From contig PQAO01000032.1 of NCBI GenBank assembly GCA_003104995.1, positions 62,001-126,000 of the forward strand: 64,000 nt of DNA, given 5' to 3'. The notes beneath the pieces were generated by a model. It was not told where the DNA came from, ran no database searches, and saw only the letters and a list, made by a program, of their open reading frames with translations. This stretch comes from Dehalococcoidia bacterium. GTDB taxonomy: Bacteria; Chloroflexota; Dehalococcoidia; Tepidiformales; Tepidiformaceae. A program made the position numbers and the translations under genes. This document shows positions 28,404 through 37,319 of the stretch, one piece after another; position 1 is the first letter of the stretch, and every line of letters starts with the position of its first letter.

Positions 28404-28836
28404 CGAGGCTCTCGGCCATCTGGCACCCCCGGCACAGGCCGAATATCGCGAAGTGGTGCATATCCGCCACGAACCCGAAGTCCTCCACCAGCGATGTCTC
28501 CAGCCCGGTCAGGTACTCGTGCCCGACCTCCACCACCTGCCCGCAGCTCGAACACACCAGGTGGTGGTGCGGCTGTTCCGGCGCCCACTCGAACAGGACA
28601 TCGCCCGAACCCATGTCTGTCGACGTCGCCAGCCGCATCCGCTTCAACACATCCAGTGTCCGGTACACCGTGCTCACATCGACGAACGGGTACGCCTCGC
28701 GCACCTGCTCAGCGATCTGCGCGGCACTCACGTGCCCCTCCGCATGCCGCAAGGCGCGCACGATCATCAGCCGCTGCGGGGTCATCTTGTGCCCCGCGCG
28801 GCGCAGCAGTCCCGCCGTCTCTTCTTCGCAGCTCAT
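28387..28836 (-). CDS. Fur-family regulator (Fur/PerR/Zur)
   Basis: A 149-residue metal-dependent repressor. The winged helix spans about 10-80 (MTPQRLMIVRALRHAEGHVSA and VDVSTVYRTLDVLKRM). The dimerisation domain has HHHLVCSSCGQVVEV, with His ligands and the first CxxC, and LCRGCQ as the second, together a structural zinc site. Which metal or peroxide it senses is unclear. It heads the glcDEF operon and overlaps glcD by 17 nt, so it probably controls glycolate oxidation and itself. A TAGACT -10 box ends 9 nt before ATG 28836. Confidence 0.93.
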   Translation of the reverse strand: MSCEEETAGLLRRAGHKMTPQRLMIVRALRHAEGHVSAAQIAEQVREAYPFVDVSTVYRTLDVLKRMRLATSTDMGSGDVLFEWAPEQPHHHLVCSSCGQVVEVGHEYLTGLETSLVEDFGFVADMHHFAIFGLCRGCQMAESLDADAS

Positions 28837-28845
28837 CTCTCACCC

Positions 28846-28851
28846 AGTCTA
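28846..28851 (-). promoter_or_regulatory. -10 box of the Fur-glcDEF operon
   Basis: TAGACT, 9 nt before ATG 28836, in a 77-bp gap shared with the divergent zinc-ribbon gene. This gap is the likely place for a Fur operator, but no clear 19-bp Fur box was found. Confidence 0.5.
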
Positions 28852-28913
28852 CACGCGAGCCTGCTGAGGCTCCTCCGCTGCGCGTTTCCCGCTCTCCCGC
28901 CGAATCTTTAACT

Positions 28914-29555
28914 GTGACCACTACCGCCGACGACCGCTGGCTGGCCGACGCTCGGGCCCGGGCCGCCTCAGGCTCCTGGGAGCGCGACACGGAAGCGATC
29001 TTCGCCGACCTTCGGCGTCACGCCGCGCAGCAACCCCGGCTCGATCCCCAGTCCCCCTGTCCCTACTGCCCGGACCACCCGGAGATGTCGGTCTTTCGCC
29101 GCTTCGAACTCCAGACGATCGACCCGCTCCGCTTCTGTTCCCGCTGCTACGGATTCTGGGCGGTCGGCGATTCCCTCGCTCGTGGCGTCGCAGACCCCGG
29201 CGCCGGACACCCCGCGCTCGAGCAAGCGATGGCCCCGCGCCGCTGCCGGGCCTGCCACGGCCGCCTTAAGCCCGACGACACCTGCCGCTCTTGCGGCAAG
29301 TCCCTCCCGGCGCTCAATTGCCCGGACTGCGGCAAGCCGATGGAGCGCTTCCAAAGAAACGGCGTGGTGCTCGACCAGTGCGCACCCTGCCGGGGCACCT
29401 GGTTCGATATCGGAGAGATCGTCGCGGTCTACCAGCTCGTGCCCCACCAGGGCCTCGCAGCCTCCACCGTCGATGAGCACGCCACCGACGACGAGCCACC
29501 CGCCTGGGCTATCGCACTGAACGTCATCTCCCGAATGGTGTTCCCGTTCCTGTGA
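28914..29555 (+). CDS. Zinc-ribbon (TFIIB-type) protein
   Basis: A 213-residue protein starting at GTG 28914, with at least four Cys-rich knuckles: CPYCPDHPEM, FCSRCYGFW, CRACHGRLKPDDTCRSCGKSL and NCPDCGKPMERFQRNGVVLDQCAPCRGTWFD. The last matches the zf-TFIIB family, where the zinc ribbon is followed by a Gly-Thr-Trp-Phe-Asp motif. Role unknown; such proteins may bind nucleic acid or protein. The C-terminal part is mildly hydrophobic (WAIALNVISRMVFPFL). It is divergent from the Fur gene and convergent with the SUF operon. Confidence 0.75.
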   Translation: MTTTADDRWLADARARAASGSWERDTEAIFADLRRHAAQQPRLDPQSPCPYCPDHPEMSVFRRFELQTIDPLRFCSRCYGFWAVGDSLARGVADPGAGHPALEQAMAPRRCRACHGRLKPDDTCRSCGKSLPALNCPDCGKPMERFQRNGVVLDQCAPCRGTWFDIGEIVAVYQLVPHQGLAASTVDEHATDDEPPAWAIALNVISRMVFPFL

Positions 29556-29576
29556 ATCCCGGGGCCGTTCAGGCTC

Positions 29577-29747
29577 CTAGCGGTCTCGGGGAGGCTTTCC
29601 TCGCTGAGACCACATCGCACCGATAGCTCCGGCAACGACCCCGGCGCCGGCGCCGATCGCGAGCCACAGCGGCATATTGCCCAGTGCGGCTCCGAGTGCC
29701 ACGCCCACGCCGGCACCCACCGCGACGCCCACCCCAGCGTTCCACAT
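29577..29747 (-). CDS. Small Gly-rich membrane protein
   Basis: A 56-residue protein made of two hydrophobic, Gly/Ala-rich helices (GVGVAVGAGVGVALGAALG, then LWLAIGAGAGVVAGAIGAM) and a short basic tail. Glycine-zipper spacing suggests helix packing in the membrane. It starts 8 nt after sufT and is the last gene of the SUF operon. No family was recognised. An upstream in-frame start would cut into sufT, so ATG 29747 is used. Confidence 0.6.
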   Translation of the reverse strand: MWNAGVGVAVGAGVGVALGAALGNMPLWLAIGAGAGVVAGAIGAMWSQRGKPPRDR

Positions 29748-29755
29748 TGAACGAC

Positions 29756-30079
29756 CTACCAGATCCCCAGCTGCATCTTCACGTCGTCGCTCGCCATCGT
29801 CCGCGGGTCCCACGGTGGGCTCCAGACGATCTGGACATCCACATCCTTCACTCCCGGCACCTCTCGTAGCTTGGCGTAGGCCTCGCCCCGGATCACCGGC
29901 CCGAGCGGGCAGCCCGGGCTGGTCAGGGTCATCGTCACGAGCACGTCGCCGTCCTCGTACTGGACGTCATAAATCAGCCCAAGGTCCACGATGCTCAGGT
30001 TGATTTCCGGGTCGTTCACTTCCCATAGCTTCGCCATCAGCTCTTCATGCGTGGGCGCGGTCGTCGTTTCTTCAGTCAT
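29756..30079 (-). CDS. sufT: SufT, Fe-S maturation factor (MIP18/DUF59)
   Basis: A 107-residue DUF59 protein that helps place Fe-S clusters into client proteins. It has the family core DPEINLSIVDLGLIYDV near 28-44 and the conserved Cys in LTSPGCPLGPVI near 66, and ends in VWSPPWDP plus a MQLGIW tail typical of SufT. ATG 30079 begins right after a GGAGGCGAG Shine-Dalgarno. It is 11 nt downstream of sufU. Confidence 0.93.
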   Translation of the reverse strand: MTEETTTAPTHEELMAKLWEVNDPEINLSIVDLGLIYDVQYEDGDVLVTMTLTSPGCPLGPVIRGEAYAKLREVPGVKDVDVQIVWSPPWDPRTMASDDVKMQLGIW

Positions 30080-30090
30080 GTCTCGCCTCC

Positions 30091-30537
30091 TTAGGCAGCG
30101 GTGGTGGCCTGCTGGAGTCCCTCTTTGAGGACATTCCAGCACAGGAGCGCGCACTTCACGCGCACCGGCAGCCTGGCTACGCCCTCCAGCGCCTGGAGGT
30201 CGCCGATTTCGTCGTCCGGTGCCGCGCCGTCAATCAGCATCGCGCGCACCTTCCCCATTACCCGCTCGGCTTCTTCGATCGAGCAGCCTTTGAGCCGCTC
30301 CGTCAGCATGGAAGCGCTCGACTGGCTGATCGAGCAGCCGTGCCCCCAATAGCTCACGTCCCGGATCGTGTCATCGCCGATTTCCAGGTCCAGGTGGATC
30401 TCGTCGCCGCAGACCGGGTTCACCCCTTCCACGCGTTGTGATGGCGTGGCCAGCTCTCCCCGGTTTCGGGGCCGCCGGTAATGGTCCAGGATGATCTCCC
30501 GGTAAAGGTCGTCAAATTGCGGCTCTGCTACTGCCAT
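30091..30537 (-). CDS. sufU: SufU, sulfur carrier/Fe-S scaffold
   Basis: A 148-residue IscU-fold protein. Three conserved Cys are present in NPVCGDEI, GHGCSISQSSASM and VKCALLCW, and the insertion that marks zinc-dependent SufU lies before the last. SufU accepts persulfide sulfur from SufS through a zinc-linked swap. ATG 30537 shares one base with the sufS stop (TGATG). The pairing with SufS next door supports SufU rather than IscU. Confidence 0.95.
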   Translation of the reverse strand: MAVAEPQFDDLYREIILDHYRRPRNRGELATPSQRVEGVNPVCGDEIHLDLEIGDDTIRDVSYWGHGCSISQSSASMLTERLKGCSIEEAERVMGKVRAMLIDGAAPDDEIGDLQALEGVARLPVRVKCALLCWNVLKEGLQQATTAA

Positions 30538-31760
30538 CACCCAAACACCCGGTTTACGTGTTCCAGCGCCTCCGCCAGCGCCTCGATGTCGTCTTTGTCG
30601 TTGTAGATACTAAAGCTTGCCCGGCTAGTCGCAGCCACCCCGAGGTGCCGCATCAAGAGCTGCGCGCAGTGGTGCCCTGCCCGGATAGCCACCCCGTGGC
30701 CGTCCGCGATCGTCGCAATGTCGTGCGGGTGGGCCGGGTTCATCGCGAAGCTCACCACTCCCCCGCGCTCGTCCGCCCGCTCCGGCCCGTGCATCGTCAG
30801 TCCTTCGATGCTCGAAAGCTGCTCCATCGCATACGCGGTCAGTGCCATTTCGTGGGCCCGTACGGCTCCCATCCCCAGGTCTTGCAGATAGTCCAGCGCC
30901 GCTCCGAATGCGACCACGTCGGCAATGTTCGGCGTGCCCGCCTCGAACTTGTGCGGAACATCCGCCCACGTCGATTCGTCCTGCCGTACCAGCGCAATCA
31001 TGTCACCGCCCCCGAGGAACGGTTCCATCGTCTCGAACAGTCCCCGCCGCGCCCACAGCACCCCAACGCCCGTCGGTCCCAGCATCTTGTGCGCCGAAAA
31101 CGCGAAGAAGTCACACCCCAGCGCCTCAACGTCCACCGGCAGGTGCGGCGCGCTCTGCGCCCCATCCACCACCATCAGCGCCCCGGCTTGCCGTGCCATC
31201 TCGCCGATTTCTGCCACCGCGTTGATCGTCCCGAGCACGTTCGACATGTGGGTCACGCTCACCACCTTCGTGCGCGGCCCAATGAGTCCCCGCACTTCGT
31301 CAAGGTCGAGCTTCCCCTCCGGCGTGATCCCCGCGTATCGCAGCAACGCTCCCGTCCGCTGCGCAAGCTGCTGCCATGGCACGATGTTCGAGTGGTGCTC
31401 CATCAACGTGAGCACGATTTCGTCGCCCTCATGCACGTTCGCGTCGCCCCAGGCCCGCGCCACCAGGTTGAGCGCCTCCGTCGTGTTCCGCGTGAACACG
31501 ATGTCCTCCGGGTGCGATGCACTCAGGAACGCTGCCGTCTTCCCGCGCACTGCTTCGTACTGCTCGGTCGCGCGCACCGCCAGCGTGTGAATGCCGCGGT
31601 GGATATTCGCGTTCGAGGTCTCGTAATAGCGGACCAGCGCCTCGATCACCTGGCGCGGTTTTTGCGTCGTCGCCGCGTTATCCAGGTACACCAGCGGCCG
31701 CCCGTTTACCTGCTGCTCCAGGATCGGGAAGTCCTTGCGGATCTCTCGCGGGTCGATCAC
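30537..31760 (-). CDS. sufS: Cysteine desulfurase SufS
   Basis: PLP enzyme that releases sulfur from cysteine as a persulfide. The 407 residues contain VYLDNAATTQKP near 25, VLTLMEHHSNIVPWQ near 120, VDGAQSAPHLPVDV, the PLP lysine in FAFSAHKMLGPTGVG near 225, and the active Cys in RAGHHCAQLLMRH near 362. GTG 31760 gives the standard SufS N-terminus and has a GAGGA site upstream; the longer open frame upstream is not homologous. It lies between the Rieske gene and sufU. Confidence 0.96.
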   Translation of the reverse strand: MIDPREIRKDFPILEQQVNGRPLVYLDNAATTQKPRQVIEALVRYYETSNANIHRGIHTLAVRATEQYEAVRGKTAAFLSASHPEDIVFTRNTTEALNLVARAWGDANVHEGDEIVLTLMEHHSNIVPWQQLAQRTGALLRYAGITPEGKLDLDEVRGLIGPRTKVVSVTHMSNVLGTINAVAEIGEMARQAGALMVVDGAQSAPHLPVDVEALGCDFFAFSAHKMLGPTGVGVLWARRGLFETMEPFLGGGDMIALVRQDESTWADVPHKFEAGTPNIADVVAFGAALDYLQDLGMGAVRAHEMALTAYAMEQLSSIEGLTMHGPERADERGGVVSFAMNPAHPHDIATIADGHGVAIRAGHHCAQLLMRHLGVAATSRASFSIYNDKDDIEALAEALEHVNRVFG

Positions 31761-31795
31761 GGCCGGTCCTCTTCCGCGTGCGGCATGGCTCGTTC

Positions 31796-32101
31796 TCAAA
31801 CCTCGACTTCCACGGTTCCGTTGTGCACCCGGACCGGATACGTCCGCACCGGCCGGACGGCCGGCAGGCAGAGCGCCCGCCCGGTCGTTACGTCGAACCG
31901 CGCCCCGTGCCGCGGGCACTCGATCTCCTTGCCGTCCAAAGTGCCCTGGTCGAGCGGCCCGCCGTCGTGCGTGCACACGTCGTCGATGGCGTATAGACCT
32001 TCGCCCGTGTTGCAGAGGGCCAAACGTTTCCCGCCGGCCTCGACTACCACCGCTTCGCCGGGCGCCACATCGCCCTCATTCCCTACTTGCACCCACGTCA
32101 T
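31796..32101 (-). CDS. Rieske-type 2Fe-2S ferredoxin
   Basis: A 101-residue small Rieske protein. CTHDGGPLDQG and CPRHGARFD provide the two Cys and two His ligands. There is no catalytic domain, so it is an electron carrier like the ferredoxin component of ring-hydroxylating dioxygenases. Its ATG shares a base with the sufD stop, so it is part of the SUF operon. It may supply electrons for cluster assembly; this is inference from location. Confidence 0.92.
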   Translation of the reverse strand: MTWVQVGNEGDVAPGEAVVVEAGGKRLALCNTGEGLYAIDDVCTHDGGPLDQGTLDGKEIECPRHGARFDVTTGRALCLPAVRPVRTYPVRVHNGTVEVEV

Positions 32102-33315
32102 CAGGCCTGCTCCAGCTTTGCTTCCAGCTTCGCGCTCAGCTCTTCGCGCGCTGCCTCGTTGGGCACCCGGCCCAACACCGCCTCGAGGAACGCGCGTACG
32201 AGCATCGCCTCGGCGTCCCGGGGGCGGATGCCGCGTGCCTGCATGTAGTACAGCTGCTCCTGGTCTACAGGCCCCGCCGTCGCCCCGTGCGATGCCCGGA
32301 TGATGTTGCTCGTCAGGATCTCCAGCACCGGATCACTGTCGGCCCGGGCCGATTTGCTCAGCAGGAGGTTGCGGTTCTCCTGGTTCGCATCCGCATTCTT
32401 CGCGTCCAGGCCCACCCGCGTCTGCCCGTAGTAGATAGCCCGCGACGAGTCGCGCAGCGCTGCCTTGTAGAGCAGGTCGCTCCGCGTGTCCGGCCCGATG
32501 TGGTCCTGCAGCGTGTAGAAGTCCCCTCGCGACTCGCCCGTCCCGTACGCAACGCCCAGCAGTTCACTCGCGGTGCCCCGCGCCCGCAGGGTCGATTCCA
32601 GGTGGCCCTTCACCACCTCGCCTCCCAGTACCAGGTGCAGGTTGTGGAAGGCGGCATCACGCTCGGCCCCCAAAAAGCGCTGGTGGGCGAACACCTTCGT
32701 CCGTGCGCCCCAGCTGTGGATGCAGTAGTACGAAACCTCGGCCCCTGGCCCCGGGAGTATCTCCGCCACCGGTAGTGCCACGATCGCCTCGTCGCTCGAC
32801 GTGTACTCCTGCACCACCGTCACCCGGCTATTCGCGCCCGTTACGATGAGCGTGTGTGGCGTGCTCACGCCCGCCTTCGAAACGCTTCGCACCAGCCGGA
32901 TCGGCTCTGCGACCTCGACGTTCGCCGGCACGTTCACCAGCACACCGTCGCGCAACAGCGCGTAGTGCAGCGCCGTCAGGCGGTCCGTCTCCGGCAGCAC
33001 CATCGTGCCGGCGTGCCGGGCGATGGTCTCTGCAGCCTCGCCCTTCGCATCGCCGAAGCGTTGCGCGTACCCCGCGGCGTCGCCGGCGATCGTCACGTCT
33101 ACGTCCGCAAGCGGTGTCTCTGGCGTCAGCCCGATCTGCGTCGCGTCGTAGTACTTCCATGGCCGCTCCGCCCGCGAATCCGGCCAGTCGAGCTCATTCG
33201 CCAGCTTCGTTCCCCGCGCCCGCAGCGTCGCCTGCCACGGTGTGTCGTTCCACTCGCGTCCCGCGGCCTGGCTCGCGGCCTTGAAGTCCATTCGCTGTTC
33301 CACAACAGTGGTCAT
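32101..33315 (-). CDS. sufD: SufD, Fe-S scaffold subunit
   Basis: Forms the SufBC2D scaffold with SufB and SufC. The 404-residue protein has a variable N-terminus and the conserved beta-helix core. GQTRVGLDAKNADANQENRNLLLS and SHGATAGPVDQEQLYYMQARGI near its C-terminus are SufD hallmarks, with the conserved His that helps bind the cluster. ATG 33315 follows GAGGCGA. A 10-bp hairpin and a 153-bp gap separate it from sufB. Confidence 0.95.
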   Translation of the reverse strand: MTTVVEQRMDFKAASQAAGREWNDTPWQATLRARGTKLANELDWPDSRAERPWKYYDATQIGLTPETPLADVDVTIAGDAAGYAQRFGDAKGEAAETIARHAGTMVLPETDRLTALHYALLRDGVLVNVPANVEVAEPIRLVRSVSKAGVSTPHTLIVTGANSRVTVVQEYTSSDEAIVALPVAEILPGPGAEVSYYCIHSWGARTKVFAHQRFLGAERDAAFHNLHLVLGGEVVKGHLESTLRARGTASELLGVAYGTGESRGDFYTLQDHIGPDTRSDLLYKAALRDSSRAIYYGQTRVGLDAKNADANQENRNLLLSKSARADSDPVLEILTSNIIRASHGATAGPVDQEQLYYMQARGIRPRDAEAMLVRAFLEAVLGRVPNEAAREELSAKLEAKLEQA

Positions 33316-33335
33316 ACATTCGCCTCGGCGCATCT

Positions 33336-33361
33336 CCCCTCACCCGAAGGCGGGTGAGGGG
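33336..33361. repeat. Perfect hairpin between sufB and sufD
   Basis: 10-bp stem CCCCTCACCC/GGGTGAGGGG with a six-base loop, about 20 nt upstream of the sufD ATG and outside its Shine-Dalgarno. No T-run follows, so mRNA stabilisation or a repeat-element remnant is more likely than termination. Confidence 0.55.
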
Positions 33362-33468
33362 GCCAGGGGTGAACAAACTTCGCAGCCATCACCCCGAATT
33401 CTTGACGTTTGACCGGCGGCGCAACATGACAGAAGCCTCTGTGGGCCTCCGCCACGGTTGCGTCTCCG

Positions 33469-34872
33469 CTAACCGACTGCACCTTCCATCTGGAGTTCGA
33501 TCAGCCGGTTTAGCTCGACCGCGTATTCCATCGGCAGCTCTTTCACGATCGGCTCGACGAACCCGTTCACGATCATTTTCGCCGCCGCTTCTTCACTCAT
33601 GCCCCGGCTCATCAGGTAGAAGAGCTGGTCCTCACCCAGTTTCGAGACATACGCCTCGTGCTGGATGCTCACATCCGGCGAGTCGATTTCCATCGTCGGG
33701 TATGTGTCCGACCGCGAGTCCTCGTCCAGCAGGAGCGCGTCGCAACGCACGTTTGCTTTCACGTTCTCGCAGCCCTCGTACACCTTCAGCAGCCCGCGAT
33801 AGCTCGTCCGCCCACCATCCTTGCTCAGCGACTTCGAGATGATCGTCGAGGTCGTGTTCGATGCCGCATGGATCACCTTCCCGCCGGCGTCCTGGTGCTG
33901 ACCGTTCCCAGCGAACGCAAGTGAGAGGATCTCCGCGTGGGCGCCCGGTTCCATCAAGTACACGCTTGGGAACTTGGTCGTGAGCTTCGACCCCAGGTTC
34001 CCGTCGACCCACTCCATCACCGCGTTCTCGTAGGCCGCCGCCCGCTTCGTCACCAGGTTGAACACGTTGTTAGACCAGTTCTGGATGGTCGTGTACCGCA
34101 CCCGCGCGTTCTTCTTCACGATGATTTCCACCACCGCGCTGTGCAGCGAGTCCGAGCTGTAGACCGGCGCCGTGCAACCCTCGACATAATGAATCTGGCT
34201 GCCCTCGTCCGCGATGATCAGCGTCCGCTCGAACTGCCCCATGTTCTGGGTGTTGATCCGGAAGTACGCCTGCAGCGGGATATCGACCTTCACGCCCTTC
34301 GGTACGTAGATGAACGACCCGCCGCTCCACACCGCGCTGTTCAGCGCCGCGTAGCGGTTGTCCCCGGGCGGCACGATCGTCCCGAAGTACTCCTTGAAGA
34401 TGTCCTCGTGCTCCTTCAGCGCCTGGTCGGTGCCCAGGAAGATCACGCCCAGCTTCTCCAGGTCCTCCCGGATGTTGTGGTACACCACCTCCGAGTCGTA
34501 CTGCGCGCCAACGCCCGCCAGGTACTTCTTCTCTGCCTCGGGAATGCCCAGCTTGTCGAACGTGTTCCGGATGTACTCGGGCACGTCGTCCCAGGAGCGC
34601 TCGTCGCGGTCTGTCGCCCGTACGAAATAGTGGATGTTCTCGAAGTCGAGTTCCTTCAGGATCTCGCTCCCCCAGGCCGGGTCTTCCTTCTGGTAGAACA
34701 GCTCAAGCGAGCGCAGCCGGAACTCCCGCATCCACTGCGGCTCGTCCTTCATGTCCGAAATCATGTTCACGATGTCGGCGTTCAGCCCCTTGTTCGCTTT
34801 GAACAGGGCCTCTTCCTTATCGAAAAACCCGTACTTGTAGTCAGAAACAATGGACTCTGGTGCGGTCGTCAT
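33469..34872 (-). CDS. sufB: SufB, Fe-S scaffold subunit
   Basis: Core subunit of SufBC2D on which clusters are built. The 467-residue protein reads as full-length Suf[18 protein letters not shown] near 42-58, [23 protein letters not shown] near 197-219, the [20 protein letters not shown] block near 243-262, and the C-terminal [20 protein letters not shown]. It follows sufC by 11 nt. The DNA is unusually conserved in style with few rare codons, as expected for an essential gene. Confidence 0.97.
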   Translation of the reverse strand: MTTAPESIVSDYKYGFFDKEEALFKANKGLNADIVNMISDMKDEPQWMREFRLRSLELFYQKEDPAWGSEILKELDFENIHYFVRATDRDERSWDDVPEYIRNTFDKLGIPEAEKKYLAGVGAQYDSEVVYHNIREDLEKLGVIFLGTDQALKEHEDIFKEYFGTIVPPGDNRYAALNSAVWSGGSFIYVPKGVKVDIPLQAYFRINTQNMGQFERTLIIADEGSQIHYVEGCTAPVYSSDSLHSAVVEIIVKKNARVRYTTIQNWSNNVFNLVTKRAAAYENAVMEWVDGNLGSKLTTKFPSVYLMEPGAHAEILSLAFAGNGQHQDAGGKVIHAASNTTSTIISKSLSKDGGRTSYRGLLKVYEGCENVKANVRCDALLLDEDSRSDTYPTMEIDSPDVSIQHEAYVSKLGEDQLFYLMSRGMSEEAAAKMIVNGFVEPIVKELPMEYAVELNRLIELQMEGAVG

Positions 34873-34883
34873 CGCTACCCCCT

Positions 34884-35639
34884 TCAGGCCGTCGCCGCGG
34901 CTGCGGTTTCGAATTCGTCGTAACCCGCTGCCTCGAGGTGTTCCGCCAGTTCTGGCCCGCCCGATCGCACGATCCGGCCGTCGACCAGCACATGCACAAA
35001 CTGCGGCTTGATGTAGTTCAGCAGCCTCTGGTAGTGCGTAATCAGCAGCAGCCCCATCTCCGGGTTCATCAGCGCGTTTACGCCCTCGGCCACCGTCCGC
35101 AGTGCGTCGATGTCCAGCCCCGAGTCCGTCTCGTCCAGCACGGCCATCGCTGGCTCGAGCATCGCCATCTGGAGCATCTCGGCCCGCTTCTTCTCGCCGC
35201 CGCTGAAGCCATCATTCACATAACGCCGGGCGAAGTCCTGGTCCACCTTCAGCAGGTCCATCTTCTTGAACAGCGCCTCCCGGAACTCCCGGATCGGCAC
35301 TTCCTGCCCGCGCACGCCGTTCACCGCCTGCCGCATGAAGTTCACCAGCGTCACGCCCGGTATTGCCACCGGATACTGGAACGCCAGGAACATCCCCAAC
35401 CGAGCCCTCTCGTCCGGTGCCATTTCGAGGATCGATTGCCCTTTGAACTTCACCTCTCCGCTCGTGACTTTGTAACTCGGGTTCCCCATCAATACGTTCG
35501 CGAGCGTGCTCTTGCCCGAGCCGTTCGGCCCCATGATGGCGTGCACTTCGCCCTTGTTGATGGTCAACGACAGGCCCGTGAGGATTTCCTTGTCGCCGAT
35601 GTTGGCCCGGAGGTTCGTGATCTCCAGGAGAGCTGTCAT
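34884..35639 (-). CDS. sufC: SufC, ABC-type ATPase of SUF
   Basis: Cytosolic ABC ATPase of the scaffold complex. The 251 residues contain the Walker [17 protein letters not shown] near 35-50, the SufC-typical signature [18 protein letters not shown] near 143-160, Walker [12 protein letters not shown] and the H-loop [13 protein letters not shown] 35639 is 13 nt after the sufR stop; the longer upstream frame overlaps sufR and is not homologous. Confidence 0.97.
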   Translation of the reverse strand: MTALLEITNLRANIGDKEILTGLSLTINKGEVHAIMGPNGSGKSTLANVLMGNPSYKVTSGEVKFKGQSILEMAPDERARLGMFLAFQYPVAIPGVTLVNFMRQAVNGVRGQEVPIREFREALFKKMDLLKVDQDFARRYVNDGFSGGEKKRAEMLQMAMLEPAMAVLDETDSGLDIDALRTVAEGVNALMNPEMGLLLITHYQRLLNYIKPQFVHVLVDGRIVRSGGPELAEHLEAAGYDEFETAAAATA

Positions 35640-35652
35640 GGCTGCGTTCTCC

Positions 35653-36285
35653 TTATCCAAGTTCGATGATCTGCGGCTGGCCGCTTCGGACCAGGTATTC
35701 ACAAAGTGGCGCCCCATCGACAATCCGATTGAGCTGTTCGACATCCAGCCCCAGCAGGAGCTCGATCGCTTTCCGGTCCGACTCACAGGGCAACGTCGAA
35801 ATCTCCGCCGCCTTGTGATACGGACATGAACTGTTCACCAGGTGGAAGCCGTCCGCCTCCGACCGCCACGCCTCCAGGATCCCTTCTGTCTTCAGGCTCG
35901 CCGTCACCTGCGCGATGACTTCCTCGATTGCCGCGCTGTCCGGGATGTCGCTCCGGTGCCGCGAAGCCAGCGACTCCGCCACGCTCGCCATCACCGTCGA
36001 GATCACCTCGTCCTGCTCCCCCAGGCTCCGCAGCATCCGGGCCAACAGGTCCGCATAGGCAGGTGGCATTGTCTGCGTCGCCTTGTCCGTGGGGAAGTAC
36101 GCGTGATACGGCCGCCCCGTCGCCTGCTTCACCGGCCGTGCATCCACCAGCCCATCCGCCCGCAGGTTGTCCACGTGCCGCCGCACCGCCGCCGGCGTGA
36201 TGCCAAACTGCTCCGCCAGCTCTTCCGCCCGCGCCCCGCGGTGCTCGCAGATGTACTCCAGGATCCGTTCGCGTGTACCTTGCAC
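35653..36285 (-). CDS. sufR: SufR-like Fe-S-sensing repressor
   Basis: A 210-residue regulator. The N-terminal winged helix (about 1-65, [21 protein letters not shown] and [20 protein letters not shown]) is of DeoR/ArsR type. The C-terminal half has Cys residues in [27 protein letters not shown] and PLCEYLV, placed as in cyanobacterial SufR, which binds a 4Fe-4S cluster and represses suf. It heads the operon and is expected to control it. The start is GTG 36285, with a TAAACT -10 box 6 nt upstream. Confidence 0.9.
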   Translation of the reverse strand: MQGTRERILEYICEHRGARAEELAEQFGITPAAVRRHVDNLRADGLVDARPVKQATGRPYHAYFPTDKATQTMPPAYADLLARMLRSLGEQDEVISTVMASVAESLASRHRSDIPDSAAIEEVIAQVTASLKTEGILEAWRSEADGFHLVNSSCPYHKAAEISTLPCESDRKAIELLLGLDVEQLNRIVDGAPLCEYLVRSGQPQIIELG

Positions 36286-36291
36286 GCGCCC

Positions 36292-36297
36292 AGTTTA
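36292..36297 (-). promoter_or_regulatory. -10 box of the SUF operon
   Basis: TAAACT, 6 nt before GTG 36285. Any SufR operator should overlap this box; no clear palindrome was found. Confidence 0.55.
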
Positions 36298-36344
36298 CCC
36301 CGCATTCCCGACTTTAGCTACTTTCTTGTTGCAAAAGTTTCACA

Positions 36345-37307
36345 TCACCCAGGGGCCACCACTCCATCTCCTTGCCCCACCGCGTCCCCCTCCTCTGTCG
36401 CCGTCTCGTCCCCCCGCATCGCAGCCCGCCCGAACTCGGCGCCCAGCAGGATAATGGACCCCGCCAGGAACACGACGAACAGGATCACCAGTGCCGTCCC
36501 GATGCTGGCGTAGATCGCCTGGTCCTGCGTGAACGCCGTGAAGCTGAAGATCAGCGCGATCGCGTTCTTGAACGCTTCGAACACAATCGTCGCGAAGCTC
36601 GCGCTCACCAGCGCCTCCCGCCACCCCACCCGGTGTGAAGGGACAAACCGGTACATCAGTATGAACGTCGGGAACGACACCAGGGTCGGCAAGAAGATGC
36701 CCAGCAGGCGCGTGGCCGTACCCGTGCCTATCTCGATCACGCCCAGGTCCCCCGCACGGTCGATCGCAAGCCGGCTCGCCGCCGTCAGGCCAATCGACAC
36801 CACTACCAGCAGCCCCACGCTTGGCACCAGCGCAAGATCGATCAGTTTGCTCTGCCAGAATGCCCGCCCACGTGGCATGTGCGTCGTCGCGTTCAACCCT
36901 CGCCGCAACGCCGAAAAAATGCCGCTCCCCGACCAGAACAGGCCGATCGCGCCAAACGACAGGCCGGCAAGGCTGAATTCGCCCGCCTGCCCCACGATCC
37001 GGTCGACGTCCCTGCGGACGGACGCCGTATCCTGCAGCGCGAACTGCTTGAACACGAAGTCGACGATCTCTTCCCGGCTCACGAACACCCCGAAGATCGA
37101 GAGCGTCAGGAGCGCCAGCGGCACCAGCGAGAAGATCGCGTAATAGGCAATCGCCGCTGCGTATATGCTGCAGTTGTCTGCCGAATAGAACTGAAAGGTC
37201 CGCACCACCACGCCAACCGGCCGGCTGATAAACCAGGGGACTTGTTGCCGCGCCTGCCCCAGCCATGCCCGCCAGTCCAGTGCGCTGGCTCGGCTTCGCG
37301 TCGCCAT
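36345..37307 (-). CDS. YihY/BrkB-family membrane protein
   Basis: A 320-residue integral membrane protein with about six helices. It carries the family pattern FQFYSADNCSIYAAAIAYYAIFSLVPLALL near the first helix, the FSLAGLSFGAIGLFWSGSGIF stretch, and a late ALVSASFATIVFEAFKNAIALI segment. The C-terminus is acidic and cytoplasmic. YihY was once named RNase BN in error; its true role is unknown. ATG 37307 follows a TAGAAT -10 box by 6 nt. Confidence 0.92.
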   Translation of the reverse strand: MATRSRASALDWRAWLGQARQQVPWFISRPVGVVVRTFQFYSADNCSIYAAAIAYYAIFSLVPLALLTLSIFGVFVSREEIVDFVFKQFALQDTASVRRDVDRIVGQAGEFSLAGLSFGAIGLFWSGSGIFSALRRGLNATTHMPRGRAFWQSKLIDLALVPSVGLLVVVSIGLTAASRLAIDRAGDLGVIEIGTGTATRLLGIFLPTLVSFPTFILMYRFVPSHRVGWREALVSASFATIVFEAFKNAIALIFSFTAFTQDQAIYASIGTALVILFVVFLAGSIILLGAEFGRAAMRGDETATEEGDAVGQGDGVVAPG

Positions 37308-37313
37308 CAGTCC

Positions 37314-37319
37314 ATTCTA
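37314..37319 (-). promoter_or_regulatory. -10 box of the yihY-like gene
   Basis: TAGAAT, 6 nt before ATG 37307. Confidence 0.55.

Noticed and set aside
31761..31976. Longer N-terminus for SufS
   Set aside because: The extra 72 codons overlap the Rieske gene and have no similarity; GTG 31760 matches the family start.
31796..32101. Ring-hydroxylating oxygenase alpha subunit
   Set aside because: Only the 101-residue Rieske domain is present; there is no mononuclear iron domain.
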